Shown piece after piece: positions 16,372 through 25,492 of a DNA stretch of 64,000 nt. The DNA is taken from contig JADZEF010000086.1 in NCBI GenBank assembly GCA_020850695.1, forward strand, positions 24,649-88,648, read 5' to 3'. Source of the DNA: Planctomycetaceae bacterium (GTDB lineage Bacteria > Planctomycetota > Planctomycetia > Planctomycetales > Planctomycetaceae). Position numbers and translations under genes: made by a program. Within the stretch, counting starts at the first letter, position 1, and every line of letters begins with the position of its first letter. The notes beneath the pieces are model-generated. The model ran no database searches. It was not told the DNA's origin and was given only the letters and a program-made list of their open reading frames with translations.

Positions 16372-17631
16372 TCACTCCGAGCTGCCGTCGTCTCGCGCGC
16401 GTTGTCTGCCGTCGCGGGCGTCCGAGAGAACCTTCACGGTGAAACCGCCGTGCATTGCTCCCTCCGCGTCGGTCCGCAGCCAGTCATACACTTCGGCGAC
16501 CCGCGTCTGAATCCGGTCCCCCATCTTGCTTCGAGAGATGATTGGATCGTTCCCCAGCGTGCCGAAGATGACGCCGTTTTCGATTGCCGTGACCATTGCC
16601 CAGATGAACTCGACCTCGTCCCCTTCGCGCAGCGGAAACTTGATCGAATAGGTCTCATCCTCGGAACGCGACACGAAAGCCTGTTCGAACTCGGGCCAGC
16701 GGGCTCGGGCTTCGGTGACGGCGGCGAGCATCCGCGGATCATCATGGGCGACATGGACGATCGGCGCTTGATACACGTCGTCGAGCGAACGGATCGGATC
16801 GGGACGGCGGAGGTTGGCTTCGGTTTCTTCATCGTAGACGAACATCCGGACCGCGCGGGGGCACAGAATGGCGACACACTGGTCATCGATCAGTTCCGCG
16901 AGGAGCGGGCCGAGAAACTCGTAGATTGCGGCGTCCGAAAGCGGGGGGAGCCCTTCATCGCGATTCAGCAGGTCGACCGAAATCCACGCTTTGTGTGCGA
17001 GCACTGCTTGCCGGTGACGACCTTCCCAAACCGTCTCGGAGAACTTTTTCACGTCGTCGAAATAAGGCCGATCTTGATGGTGGACGGCGATGGTGTCATT
17101 CTCCCGCCGAATCAGGAATAGCGGGTTTTCCCCCACCACGTAGTTCTCCGTCTGTTCGCCGGACGCATCGGCGGCGGTGAATGGCGTTCCCCAGGCCTGT
17201 GTGGCCGCCCGCGCGATGGCGGCGGCGTCGAGATACCCGTGCTCGCGGACGAGGGCGACCAGCGAGTGCGGCCAGTCCTTGTCGGTCTCTTCGCCGTCCC
17301 GTTGATGCCAGTTCCTGGCGATGTCCACGAGACACCAGATTGCGCCGCTGACGGCAATCAGACGTCCCCACGAGAACTGTTGCGCCAGACCGAAGGCGGA
17401 GACGGCACCGAACACGAGCACGTAGCCGAAGCAGATCCATCGGCCCCAGTTCCAGCGACCGATGAGCAGCACCGCCACCGCAAGCGAAATCGCGCCAAGA
17501 CCCGCCAGCCAGGGAATCATCCAGAGTTGCGGGTTGCGGAGGGAAAGCCAGGTGATCGCAACGACGATCGCTGTCGCGAGAAAGTTCAGATCGTCGCTCA
17601 ACCACTGAAGCGGTCGTTTGAAAATCTGCAT
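16372..17631 (-). CDS. DUF2314 domain membrane protein
   Basis: 419 residues. The N-terminal quarter has about four hydrophobic segments (FLATAIVVAITWLSL; PWLAGLGAISLAVAVLLIG; CFGYVLVFGAVSAFGLA; LIAVSGAIWCLVDIA). The C-terminus from about residue 300 is a DUF2314 domain: DDPRMLAAVTEARARWPEF, then SIKFPLREGDEVEFIWAMV and GVIFGTLGNDP. In between are about 190 residues resembling a soluble alpha/beta region (VREHGYLDAAAIARAA). Function unknown. The gene is followed 24 bases beyond its stop by the convergent SDR; upstream lies the ThuA gene on the same strand with a 48-base gap. Confidence 0.85.
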   Translation of the reverse strand: MQIFKRPLQWLSDDLNFLATAIVVAITWLSLRNPQLWMIPWLAGLGAISLAVAVLLIGRWNWGRWICFGYVLVFGAVSAFGLAQQFSWGRLIAVSGAIWCLVDIARNWHQRDGEETDKDWPHSLVALVREHGYLDAAAIARAATQAWGTPFTAADASGEQTENYVVGENPLFLIRRENDTIAVHHQDRPYFDDVKKFSETVWEGRHRQAVLAHKAWISVDLLNRDEGLPPLSDAAIYEFLGPLLAELIDDQCVAILCPRAVRMFVYDEETEANLRRPDPIRSLDDVYQAPIVHVAHDDPRMLAAVTEARARWPEFEQAFVSRSEDETYSIKFPLREGDEVEFIWAMVTAIENGVIFGTLGNDPIISRSKMGDRIQTRVAEVYDWLRTDAEGAMHGGFTVKVLSDARDGRQRARDDGSSE

Positions 17632-17679
17632 CCCGTCGGTCCCAGTGGGTGGTATGGGGAGCGTGGCGGCAGCGGTCGG

Positions 17680-18567
17680 TCATTCCACCGACAAGGATTT
17701 GTCCGCGGTCGGAAAGCTCTTCGGAATGGGCAGCGTCACCTTGTCGGTGGCCACCCATTCGCAGCCGCGGGCGACGATCGTCTGGAAGCCGACGCACTTC
17801 ATCGAGTAGTCGCCATGCCCCATGACGGTGGTGAAGACCTTTCCTTTGCCAAAGGGAATCCACCAGACCATCGGCTCGTGAGCGTCGGTCCCGCCGGTGC
17901 TCTTGGTCGAATAGGCGGTGGCGAGGAGGTGCATGTCGGCGGCAGGGCCGCGCTGGCCGTGATAGAGCTCGTCCTTGGCGTGCATCCATTCGATGGGCAG
18001 CCCCATCATGACGGGATGCTGGCGGTCGCGGGTGACGACCGAGAACTCGTGCTGCGCTCCGTGGCCGGCGCCGGGGCCTTCTCCTTTGGCGGTGCGGACA
18101 ACGGACCCCTTGTCGTCGACGGTGACGCGGTCGCCGAAGCCCGCACCGCGCCAGCCGAGGCCGATCATGCGGTTGAACTCGGGCCAATTGGGAAACGCGT
18201 TGTTGGCGGCATGCACGATGACGAGCCCGCCTCCGCCCGAAACGTACTCTTCGAGAGCCTTCTGCACAGGCTTCGGCCAGAGCTCGCCGTTGTAGTTGCT
18301 GAGGACGACCTGGTAGTTCGAAAAATCCGGCCGGAACGCGTCCCAAGCGCTTCCTTCCGCCTTCGCCGGAGGCGACGTCGCGACGTCCACGGTGAAGCGG
18401 CCTGACTTTTCGAGGAACGACTTGAGCACGGGAGTCGTCCGCTTCCAGTCGTGGTTGTTCTGGCCGTCGATGAGGAGGAGGTTCAATGGATCCGCAGCAA
18501 AGGCCGGCGTGATGAGGCAAAAAAACGCGGAAAGGCACAGCGACGACTTCGTCAACGTAGATCGCAT
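17680..18567 (-). CDS. Secreted ThuA-domain protein
   Basis: 295 residues from ATG 18567, preceded by GAGGAA. Signal peptide MRSTLTKSSLCLSAFFCLI ... AFA. The ThuA (class I glutamine-amidotransferase-like) fold is seen in LNLLLIDGQNNHDWKRTTPV, DFSNYQVVLSNYNGELWP, GGGLVIVHAANNAFPNWPEFNRMIG and the C-terminal VWWIPFGKGKVFTTVMGHGD. Planctomycetes have many secreted ThuA proteins, thought to act on sugars such as trehalose derivatives, but the enzymatic role is unproven. Probably exported to the periplasm. Confidence 0.88.
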   Translation of the reverse strand: MRSTLTKSSLCLSAFFCLITPAFAADPLNLLLIDGQNNHDWKRTTPVLKSFLEKSGRFTVDVATSPPAKAEGSAWDAFRPDFSNYQVVLSNYNGELWPKPVQKALEEYVSGGGGLVIVHAANNAFPNWPEFNRMIGLGWRGAGFGDRVTVDDKGSVVRTAKGEGPGAGHGAQHEFSVVTRDRQHPVMMGLPIEWMHAKDELYHGQRGPAADMHLLATAYSTKSTGGTDAHEPMVWWIPFGKGKVFTTVMGHGDYSMKCVGFQTIVARGCEWVATDKVTLPIPKSFPTADKSLSVE

Positions 18568-18643
18568 CGATTCCTCGCTGGAAGAAAAAAGGGGCCTGCA
18601 AATCAAGCCCCTGGCACCCGACTCAAGGATTGCCCCACGTCCA

Positions 18644-19687
18644 TCAGACTCGCTTGACGCTCAGAGTATACGATCCTGTCCCTGTCGAGCCGTAGTGCCC
18701 CAGTCGTATGGAGTACCGCCCTGGCATCAAATTCCGGATGATCCTTGGCTGGAGATTCCCGCCGCTGTCGTCATCGTAACTGAGGCGGACGTTGTTCGAG
18801 TCGAAGATTGTCATGACCAGATCGGTGCCTCCAGTCGTTTCGAAGCGGTATCGCCCCGAGGTCAACACCTCAAAACTGTAGATGTCTTCCTCGCCTGCGG
18901 CGCTGATTGAACTGGAGATCGGGGCATCCAGTCGCAAGGGGGTGTTCGAAGGGGTCACACTTCCTCGGCCAGGATACATGCGAGCGATCACTTGTTGATC
19001 GATTGCCGAAAGCACCGAGTTCTCGTGCGTGCCCACGCCGTTGAGAGTCAGCCGCGAGGGGTACGAGTAGAGCATGATCGAGTCGGGATCAAACTGGCTC
19101 CCGTTCGTCACCGTCTCGCTGTAACGCAGGATGACGTTGCGGCGAACCTTGTCCGGATCCCAATTGTTCGGCGGGCCGCCGAAGTATCGGATCACTTCGG
19201 GTTCGTTCCAAACGATCGGATTGCTGCGCGGGTTCTGATGTTCGTGGATCATCCCCAACGCGTGTCCAAACTCGTGCAGCACCGTACCTGACGCCTGCCA
19301 TCCAAAATTCATTGTTGGCTGATCGAGTGGAATCTGAGTGGCATCATTCCCGACATAGGACCAGGAGCCGTATGGACCAAACGAAATTCGGATCTCTGAG
19401 GATCCGGCATTTGTGAAATCGAAATCGAGGTTGGCGTATCGACTCCATTCGACGGCGTACTGGCGAACAAAGGCCTGCTCAGACGCGGTTCCATTCAGAA
19501 ATCGCACTTTTAACCGCGTCCCGTTTGGCCAAGTTTTTCCGAGCAAATAGGCTGCTTCAGTGCGGGCAACTTCGCTGATCGCCTCGTTCGCCGGGCGGTT
19601 GCCGGCCATTGCTCCACTGTGAATCTGTCCCAGGAGGTCGTCACTCGGAAGGGATCGATCGAAGCAAACCAGGTCAATTGTGGACAT
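18644..19687 (-). CDS. Astacin-like zinc metalloprotease with C-terminal PPC domain
   Basis: 347 residues from ATG 19687; a GTG at 19726 would add 13. The motif HEFGHALGMIHEHQNP fits HExxHxxGxxHE, the zinc-binding signature of astacins, and SIMLYSYPS is a plausible Met-turn. The last 100 residues (SISAAGEEDIYSFEVLTSGRYRFETTG... split here; then LRLSYDDDSGG-type acidic loop and SYTLSVKRV) match a bacterial pre-peptidase C-terminal beta domain, usual for secreted enzymes. No classical signal peptide is visible, which is odd for this class; the true start could be elsewhere. Isolated gene, likely acting outside the cell. Confidence 0.85.
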   Translation of the reverse strand: MSTIDLVCFDRSLPSDDLLGQIHSGAMAGNRPANEAISEVARTEAAYLLGKTWPNGTRLKVRFLNGTASEQAFVRQYAVEWSRYANLDFDFTNAGSSEIRISFGPYGSWSYVGNDATQIPLDQPTMNFGWQASGTVLHEFGHALGMIHEHQNPRSNPIVWNEPEVIRYFGGPPNNWDPDKVRRNVILRYSETVTNGSQFDPDSIMLYSYPSRLTLNGVGTHENSVLSAIDQQVIARMYPGRGSVTPSNTPLRLDAPISSSISAAGEEDIYSFEVLTSGRYRFETTGGTDLVMTIFDSNNVRLSYDDDSGGNLQPRIIRNLMPGRYSIRLGHYGSTGTGSYTLSVKRV

Positions 19688-19862
19688 CTTGTTTCCCACA
19701 GTGTTCAGGAAATGGATTACCAACACATGAACACAATGGCATTATTCCCGCAACGATTCAAGAGTGTGGTTTCATTCCCTTGCGCATCGGCGATCGCGAA
19801 TCGCACCCAATCGAAGCTGCGCAGCACCTCGATCAGTATCGTCTCGCGATTTCCGCGAGCGC

Positions 19863-21341
19863 TTAGAACAACCCAAGCACGGGCGTCCCGTGTTCTGTCA
19901 GTCGTCGAGGCCGGTTGAGCGTGTCCGGATATTCGCTGGCGGGGTCGATGCCCAGGGCATGGTGGACGGTCGCCAGCAGATCGAACGGATGGACCGGGTC
20001 GGACTTCGGGAAGGCGGCCCAGCGGTCGGACTCGCCGTAGACGTTGCCCGGACGGACGCCGCCGCCGGCGATGACGCACGAGTAGCATTCGGGCCAGTGG
20101 TCGCGGCCGCCGGGGCCCACGTTGTTCGTGGTTTGCACGCCAAGCTGCGGGGAGCGGCCGAATTCGCCGACGCAGAGGACCAGCGTCCGCTGGAGCAGAC
20201 CACGGTCATGCATGTCGGCCAGCAGCGCCGAAAGCGTGTGGTCGAAGACGGGGCACCGGTCGTTCCGCAGGGTGGTGAAGTTGTTGCGGTGCGTGTCCCA
20301 CGAACCATCGGGACCGGGAACGGGCTCGTCGTCCGAGCGGGCGGGCCACGTCACCTGCACGAACCGCGTTCCGGCCTCGATCAATCGCCGGGCCAGCAGA
20401 CAGCTCTGGCCGAACCGCGTCATGCCATATCGCTCTCGGACTGTGACGGGCTCTTCTTCCAGCCGGAACGCCTGGACGGCCCGCTGCCCTTGAAGAAGCG
20501 ACAGCGCCTGGTCGTAGTAGGCGTCGAAGTTCGTCATTCCCGTTCCGGCGGCGGGAAGGACGTCGAGCTGCACCGTCCGGCCGGGGAGCGGTTGTCGCTC
20601 GACGTGTTCGGCCACGACCCGTCGCAGGTCGAGCCGCTGCTGGAGTCGATCACTGTTGACGCCCGCCGGGAGCGAGAAGGCGTCGAGGGTCAATGGCTTC
20701 GTCGGGTCGTCGTACATCGGGAAGGGATCGTAGGCGGCCCCCAGCAAGCCGGCCGATTGACCCACTCCCTGCTGCGCGCCTTCCTTCACCGGACCGCACA
20801 GCGCCACGTAACCAAACGAGCCGCGCGGGGCAGGGCGGAAGCGGCTGACGACCGAACCCAGCGACGGAAGGTCATCGCGCGATGGCGGCACTGCGAGCCC
20901 CGTCGGCGAGAAATTTGACGGGTCGTGCCCCGTCATCAGCATGTAGATCGACGAACCGTGATTCCGCAGCCCCTTGGGCTTCACCCCCATCGAGCGGATG
21001 ATCGTGAACTTGTCCGCATGCTGCGAAATTTTCGGCAGCACTTCGCCGATCTGAACGCCGGGGGCGGACGTCGCGATCGGCTGGAACTCGCCGCGGATCT
21101 CGGCGGGGGCATTCGGCTTCAGGTCCCACAGATCGATGTGGCTGGGGGACCCCTGCATGTAGAGAAACAGCACGGAGTCCGCGCGGCCGAAGCCGGGTAA
21201 AGACGAGGTGTCACGTCGAGACTCGGCCCGCAGCAACTGCGGGAGCGACATTCCGAGGAACGACAACCCGCCGACGGTCAGCAACTCGCGTCGCGACGTC
21301 CCGTGGCACAACCGCCCTGCATCGCCCAGGATCGAAAGCAT
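19863..21341 (-). CDS. DUF1501 domain protein (TAT-exported sulfatase-fold protein)
   Basis: 492 residues from ATG 21341, with CAGGAG 9 bases upstream. The N-terminus has the twin-arginine start SRRELLTVGGLSFLGMSLPQ, then DSVLFLYMQGSPSHIDLWDLKP, typical of planctomycete DUF1501. Further family marks: GVKPKGLRNHGSSIYMLMTGH, SWDTHRNNF, CVGEFGRSPQLG, GPGGRDHWPECYSC and VYGESDRWAAFP. DUF1501 genes usually follow a DUF1549/DUF1553 gene; here the only such gene is 7 kb away at 28596 on the other strand, so this copy is an orphan. Function unknown. Confidence 0.92.
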   Translation of the reverse strand: MLSILGDAGRLCHGTSRRELLTVGGLSFLGMSLPQLLRAESRRDTSSLPGFGRADSVLFLYMQGSPSHIDLWDLKPNAPAEIRGEFQPIATSAPGVQIGEVLPKISQHADKFTIIRSMGVKPKGLRNHGSSIYMLMTGHDPSNFSPTGLAVPPSRDDLPSLGSVVSRFRPAPRGSFGYVALCGPVKEGAQQGVGQSAGLLGAAYDPFPMYDDPTKPLTLDAFSLPAGVNSDRLQQRLDLRRVVAEHVERQPLPGRTVQLDVLPAAGTGMTNFDAYYDQALSLLQGQRAVQAFRLEEEPVTVRERYGMTRFGQSCLLARRLIEAGTRFVQVTWPARSDDEPVPGPDGSWDTHRNNFTTLRNDRCPVFDHTLSALLADMHDRGLLQRTLVLCVGEFGRSPQLGVQTTNNVGPGGRDHWPECYSCVIAGGGVRPGNVYGESDRWAAFPKSDPVHPFDLLATVHHALGIDPASEYPDTLNRPRRLTEHGTPVLGLF

Positions 21342-21442
21342 CTTCGGCTCCTGCGAGTGACTCGCCAACCGGGTCATCGTATCGCTGCCCGCGACGATTC
21401 GGAAGCCGTTGATGCGATTGATGTCTGCGTGTCGAAATCAAC

Positions 21443-23005
21443 TCATGCCGCCATTTCGCCGCTGGCGGCCTGCCGGGGGAGATGGATGTGGAACGTGCTT
21501 CCCTTGCCGGCCCCTTCGCTCAGGGCCTCGATCGTTCCGCCATGCTCGCTGATGATGCGGTGGCTGATGGAGAGGCCGAGCCCTGTTCCTTTGCCGTCCT
21601 TCCGCTGCGTGAAGAAGGGCTCGAATAGGTTGTCGATCACCTCGGGTGTCATTCCGCACCCCTGGTCCTGGAATGACAGGATCACCTGGTCGGTCTGCTC
21701 GGTGATGCGGATCTTGAGAACGCCCCCGGGGTCCATCGCTTCGAGGGCGTTGGAGACGAAGTTGAGAATGACCTGCTTGAGCTCGGGTCCGTTCACGCAG
21801 ACGGGGCAGGGGCCCTTGGGGAAGAACTCGATCTTGCGGTCGCGGAACTTGCTGAGGTGGCTGACGAGCGAGAGGACCTCGGTCGTGAGCGTCACGAGGT
21901 CGAAGCGGCCGCGGGCGCTGTCCTGCCCGCGGGCGAAGTTGAGCAGTTTCGCGGTGATGTCTTTGCAGCGTAGCGACTCGCTGCGGATCATGGCGAGGTA
22001 CTGCTTGACGATCTGAACGTCGGTGGGGTCGGCCTTCGCGAGGAACTCGTCGGTGCGGCCGTCGAGCGACTCGGCCGCGATGGTGATGGCCTGCAGCGGG
22101 GTGTTGATTTCGTGGGCGACGCCGGCGGCGAGGAAGCCGAGCCCGGCGAGACGTTCCGAGCGGACGAGCTGCTTGCTGCGCTCGCGGACCTGACGGTCGA
22201 GGTCGGTCTGAATCTCCTGGAAGCGGGCGGTCATCTTGTTGAAGGCTTCGGCGAGCTCTCCCATTTCGTCGTCGGTGTCGAGGTCGACCCGGTAGTTGAA
22301 GTCTCCCTGGGCGACGCGGAGCGCTCCGTGATGCAACGTCGAGAGGGGCGAGAAGACTGCCTGGTAGGCATAGCTGGCCAGCAGACCGAACAGCAGGATG
22401 CTGGCTCCGGCCGACCACCACAGGAACTTCTGCCGCGACCGATACACTTTGCGGGCGGACTGGAGCTTTTCGTTGAGTCCCCATTGGTAGTCGGGCACCG
22501 AGATTGCGATGGAGAGGAGCTCGAGCACCTGGCCGTGCATTTCGTGGAGCGTCTCGGTGTAGTTCGGGCTGGTCGACAACCCTTCTTTGGATCGATCGAG
22601 CTTGTCGAGCCCTTCACGGATTTTTTGAAGCAACTGCAGCGTGACGTCCTGCTTCGCGTCGAAGTATTTGATCGGCGGCAGACGATCGAGCTTTCGCTCG
22701 TAGGACTGGATTCGGGTCCGCGTCATCTGGAGCTGGTCGGCGAATTTCTGCTGCTGCAACTGCTTGATGCGCTGAGTCGGCGGTTTGCCCCCATGGGCGA
22801 ACAGCAGAGGCTGCGACAGCGCGCCGATGGCAGCGACGAGATCCTCGCCGCGCGGGGCTTCACTGATGCTGAACTCGAGGTCGACAACGACCTGCTTGTA
22901 CGACGACATCCCGGAGAGTCCGCCCACGGCGAGGACGAACAGCATCACGAGAACGAACGCAAGCCCGACCGCCATCTTGCGGCGAATGGTGCGAGTGAAG
23001 AGCAC
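21443..23005 (-). CDS. HAMP-domain sensor histidine kinase
   Basis: 520 residues from GTG 23005, with GGGAGG upstream. Membrane segments at about 10-32 (AVGLAFVLVMLFVLAVGG) and about 205-225 (LLFGLLASYAYQAVF) enclose a mainly helical sensor region. A HAMP domain follows (VAQGDFNYRVDLDTDDEMGE), then a HisKA helix with the phospho-acceptor in AAGVAHEINTPLQ. The ATPase shows the N box QVILNFVSNALEA, G boxes DQGCGM and GKGTGLGLSISHRI. Works with an unlinked response regulator; no regulator gene is adjacent. The PP2C phosphatase gene lies upstream on the same strand, with a 199-base gap holding an inverted repeat. Confidence 0.93.
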   Translation of the reverse strand: MLFTRTIRRKMAVGLAFVLVMLFVLAVGGLSGMSSYKQVVVDLEFSISEAPRGEDLVAAIGALSQPLLFAHGGKPPTQRIKQLQQQKFADQLQMTRTRIQSYERKLDRLPPIKYFDAKQDVTLQLLQKIREGLDKLDRSKEGLSTSPNYTETLHEMHGQVLELLSIAISVPDYQWGLNEKLQSARKVYRSRQKFLWWSAGASILLFGLLASYAYQAVFSPLSTLHHGALRVAQGDFNYRVDLDTDDEMGELAEAFNKMTARFQEIQTDLDRQVRERSKQLVRSERLAGLGFLAAGVAHEINTPLQAITIAAESLDGRTDEFLAKADPTDVQIVKQYLAMIRSESLRCKDITAKLLNFARGQDSARGRFDLVTLTTEVLSLVSHLSKFRDRKIEFFPKGPCPVCVNGPELKQVILNFVSNALEAMDPGGVLKIRITEQTDQVILSFQDQGCGMTPEVIDNLFEPFFTQRKDGKGTGLGLSISHRIISEHGGTIEALSEGAGKGSTFHIHLPRQAASGEMAA

Positions 23006-23121
23006 GACGACCTCCCTGTCCGCGGGCCGCGACGCACCGGCTCAATCATGGAGCCCCCGACGCGGCCGATTCTGTCCGGAAGTTTAGCGGGATCGGGCAA
23101 GCGGGGAAATTGCAGTTTGCA

Positions 23122-23208
23122 AAGTGGGTAGTGGGTAGCCAGAAGGAGCTGGCAGTTCGCTCTTTTGCTTTTCTGGCTCCCCACTATCCACTACTAACTA
23201 TCCACTAT
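23122..23208. repeat. Inverted repeat, GTGGGTA type
   Basis: Left arm 23122-23143 (AAGTGGGTAGTGGGTAGCC) faces right arm 23170-23208, whose complement reads as TAGTGGATAGTTAGTAGTGG and so on. The arms are made of near-tandem 7- and 8-base words. The TAG stop of the PP2C gene (23205-23207) lies inside the outer right arm. The same word GTGGGTAGTGGGTAG opens the element at 34038. Confidence 0.78.
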
Positions 23209-24521
23209 TCCCCCTTGCCCGTGGCAGTCTTTTTCCACCGCGCCTCGTGGTGCTGCTGTCGGCGCTGTGAGTGGACGCCCAGCATCAGAGCGTCGATCGC
23301 CTTGGCATATTCGCGGAAGGCCCGAGGATTGTCGCCGGCCGCGGCCGCTTCCTGCGCTTTCTTGAAGGCCTCGTCGTGCCGGGCGCGGTCGACGGTCCAG
23401 CCCTCTTCGTCGACCGTTCGCAGGAGTTCGGCTTCGATGGCGGCGACCAGCGTCAGGAACTTCTTGTTGAGCTTGGCCGATGCCGTGCGATAGGGGCGCC
23501 AGAGCGTAGTGCGGGAATCGTCGTTGATGTGGATTTCGGTGCGGGGGTGGCGACGCGAATAGAACCAGCCCAGGATGCAGCCCGCGAGAAACCCAAAGCC
23601 CGCGACGATGCTGCCCGGCACGACGTTCCCGAGAATGGCGGAGGCGACCCCCAGCACGAAGATGAGGGCGACAACCCAGAAGCCCGCCAGCCACCAGGCG
23701 TTCGACGGTTCCGGCTGATTGAGCAGGATCGGCATGTCCGTCGTGGAGCCGGCCCCTTGCGGGAGGTCGCCAACGCGGACGATGACCACCGTGATGTTGT
23801 CGGAGCCGCCCCGCAGGTTCGCGAGATTCACCAGCAATCGGCACGCTTCGCCGGGGGGAAGCTCGCGGACAATCTGCCCGATCTCGGGATCGGCGACGTG
23901 TCCGGTGAGACCGTCCGAACAGAGCAGAAACGTATCGCCCGGCAGGACGGGGAAAGGGCCCTCGACGTCGACTTTCACCGTCGGCTCGGGCCCCAGCGAG
24001 CGTGTGATGACGTTCCGCGGCTCGAAGAGATAAATGTCTTCGGGTTTCATCTTCCCCTGCCGCAGCAACTCCCATTGCAGGCTGTGGTCGAAGCTGAGCT
24101 GGTCGATCCGATCATCGCGCACGCGATAGACGCGGCTGTCGCCGACGTGGCCAATGACGGCCCCCTCAGAGCAAAGGACCAGGGCGGAGCAGGTCGTTCC
24201 CATCCGCTCGAAATCGCGGTTCATCGAGCCACGCTCGTTGATGGCGGCGTTCGCCTTCTCGAGGGCATCCTTGATGGCGGGAGCGATCTCGGCGTCGCGG
24301 GTTTTGTAGTAGACGTGCGGGACGGTGTCGGCGGCGATTTTGCTGGCGAGTTCGCCGACCGCGTGCCCGCCCATGCCGTCGGCTACGAGAAAGAGATGCC
24401 CGCGCTGGCGGAAGTCGAGCTGTTCGGCGCAGACCTGCACGGCCAGCGAGTCCTGGTTGTTCCGACGGCGAAAACCGATATCGGTGATCGACGCGTATTG
24501 AACGGGCTGCTCCCAGCGCAT
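23205..24521 (-). CDS. PP2C-type serine/threonine phosphatase with membrane segments
   Basis: 438 residues from ATG 24521; TTG 24533 is an alternative. The PPM/PP2C core occupies about residues 10-250 with metal-binding motifs RRRNNQDSLAV, ADGMGGHAVGE, GHVGDSRVYRV, LLCSDGLTGHV and GGSDNITVVIV. Two hydrophobic segments follow (AGFWVVALIFVLGVASAIL; VAGFGFLAGCILGWF), and then a cytoplasmic, helical tail of about 110 residues. It should remove phosphate from proteins modified by Ser/Thr kinases, which are numerous in planctomycetes. No kinase gene of that class is adjacent. The stop codon lies in the inverted repeat at 23122-23208. Confidence 0.93.
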   Translation of the reverse strand: MRWEQPVQYASITDIGFRRRNNQDSLAVQVCAEQLDFRQRGHLFLVADGMGGHAVGELASKIAADTVPHVYYKTRDAEIAPAIKDALEKANAAINERGSMNRDFERMGTTCSALVLCSEGAVIGHVGDSRVYRVRDDRIDQLSFDHSLQWELLRQGKMKPEDIYLFEPRNVITRSLGPEPTVKVDVEGPFPVLPGDTFLLCSDGLTGHVADPEIGQIVRELPPGEACRLLVNLANLRGGSDNITVVIVRVGDLPQGAGSTTDMPILLNQPEPSNAWWLAGFWVVALIFVLGVASAILGNVVPGSIVAGFGFLAGCILGWFYSRRHPRTEIHINDDSRTTLWRPYRTASAKLNKKFLTLVAAIEAELLRTVDEEGWTVDRARHDEAFKKAQEAAAAGDNPRAFREYAKAIDALMLGVHSQRRQQHHEARWKKTATGKGE

Positions 24522-24783
24522 GGAATCGAACAACCGTTGAGGGGCGGGCAGCGAGGAGTCGGAACGAGGATGAGGCGTGGGGTGGCGGTCGTGGTTTCAC
24601 ACCTCAAGGGACGACTGACGTCGGCCAGCGTGAGAAACGTCGAACCCGGGGATGAGTCAACGCGTCCCCGCGTCCCCCGAGCCGGCCACACCTTCCTAAT
24701 TCTATCGCTCGTCCCTATTTGCGGCCAACAAGACGGCCGGTGCGATCGTCGGTCTTCTCGCTGGTTCCGTGTCATCTCAGGAG

Positions 24784-24851
24784 AATTGTCGTTGGTCGTT
24801 GATCATTTCAAAAAATGATCAATGATCAACGGCCAATGACCAACGACCAAT
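24784..24851. repeat. Inverted repeat, TTGGTCGTTGATCAT type
   Basis: Left arm ATTGTCGTTGGTCGTTGATC (from 24785) pairs with the right arm 24814-24851, which contains AATGATCAATGATCAACGG and CCAATGACCAACGACCAAT. The loop is only a short A-run. Right arm has two near-tandem copies of the word. Lies in the divergent gap between the PP2C gene and the PEGA lipoprotein gene (24522-25017); the rest of that gap has no gene I can support. Confidence 0.82.
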
Positions 24852-25017
24852 CGGCCTGGCTGGATGTCTTCCCATGGCCCCCGTTTTCTGGTCTTGGCGG
24901 ACCGGCGCGCTCGCGATACATTCCCCGCCCCGTCCAGCGGCCGTTCCGCGCCGATCGTTCCCCTTTCCTCGAATCGTCCTGCCGTCCATGACGGTTTCCC
25001 GACCTCAACCCGAAGCC

Positions 25018-25440
25018 ATGAGCCGGCGGTCGTCCCTGCGGACGATGGCCCTGGCCGCGATGGCGCTGGCGGTCTGCCTGCTGCAGACGGGTTGCGTCTT
25101 CCGGCGGATGACCGTCCGCTCGGACCCGCCCGGCGCGCTGGTGCTGGTCGATGGGCAGGAGATCGGCTACACGCCCTGCTCGATGGACTTCACCTATTAC
25201 GGGACGCGTGAAATCAAGCTGGTGAAGGATGGATACGAAACGCTGACGGTGATGCAGAAGCTGCAGGCCCCGTGGTATCAGTACCCCGTCGTCGAGTTCT
25301 TCGCCGACAATCTTTCGCCCCACAAGATCACGAACCGTCACGAGTTCAGCTACCGGCTCCAGCCACAGGCGATCGTCCCGACCCAGGAACTCCTCGATCG
25401 GGCCAACTCGCTCCGCTCGGATACGCAGGTCGGACCGTAG
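25018..25440 (+). CDS. PEGA-domain lipoprotein
   Basis: 140 residues from ATG 25018; ATG 24988 would add ten residues. The signal peptide MSRRSSLRTMALAAMALAV is followed by CLLQTGC, a lipobox, placing the lipidated cysteine near residue 26. A PEGA domain follows: MTVRSDPPGALVLVDGQEIG, then TREIKLVKDGYETLTVMQKL. The C-terminal half contains KITNRHEFSYRLQPQ. PEGA domains are carbohydrate- or surface-associated beta folds of uncertain role. The protein is likely to sit in the outer or inner membrane. Confidence 0.88.
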   Translation: MSRRSSLRTMALAAMALAVCLLQTGCVFRRMTVRSDPPGALVLVDGQEIGYTPCSMDFTYYGTREIKLVKDGYETLTVMQKLQAPWYQYPVVEFFADNLSPHKITNRHEFSYRLQPQAIVPTQELLDRANSLRSDTQVGP

Positions 25441-25492
25441 TCGCGTGGCGCGAAACGATCCCAGTGAAATGTCGAGCCGGCATTCGGCGCGG

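Noticed and set aside
18644..18700. Frameshifted extension of the astacin-like protease into the ThuA gene
   Set aside because: A normal stop at 18644 and a clean start with ribosome binding site at 18567 separate the two genes.
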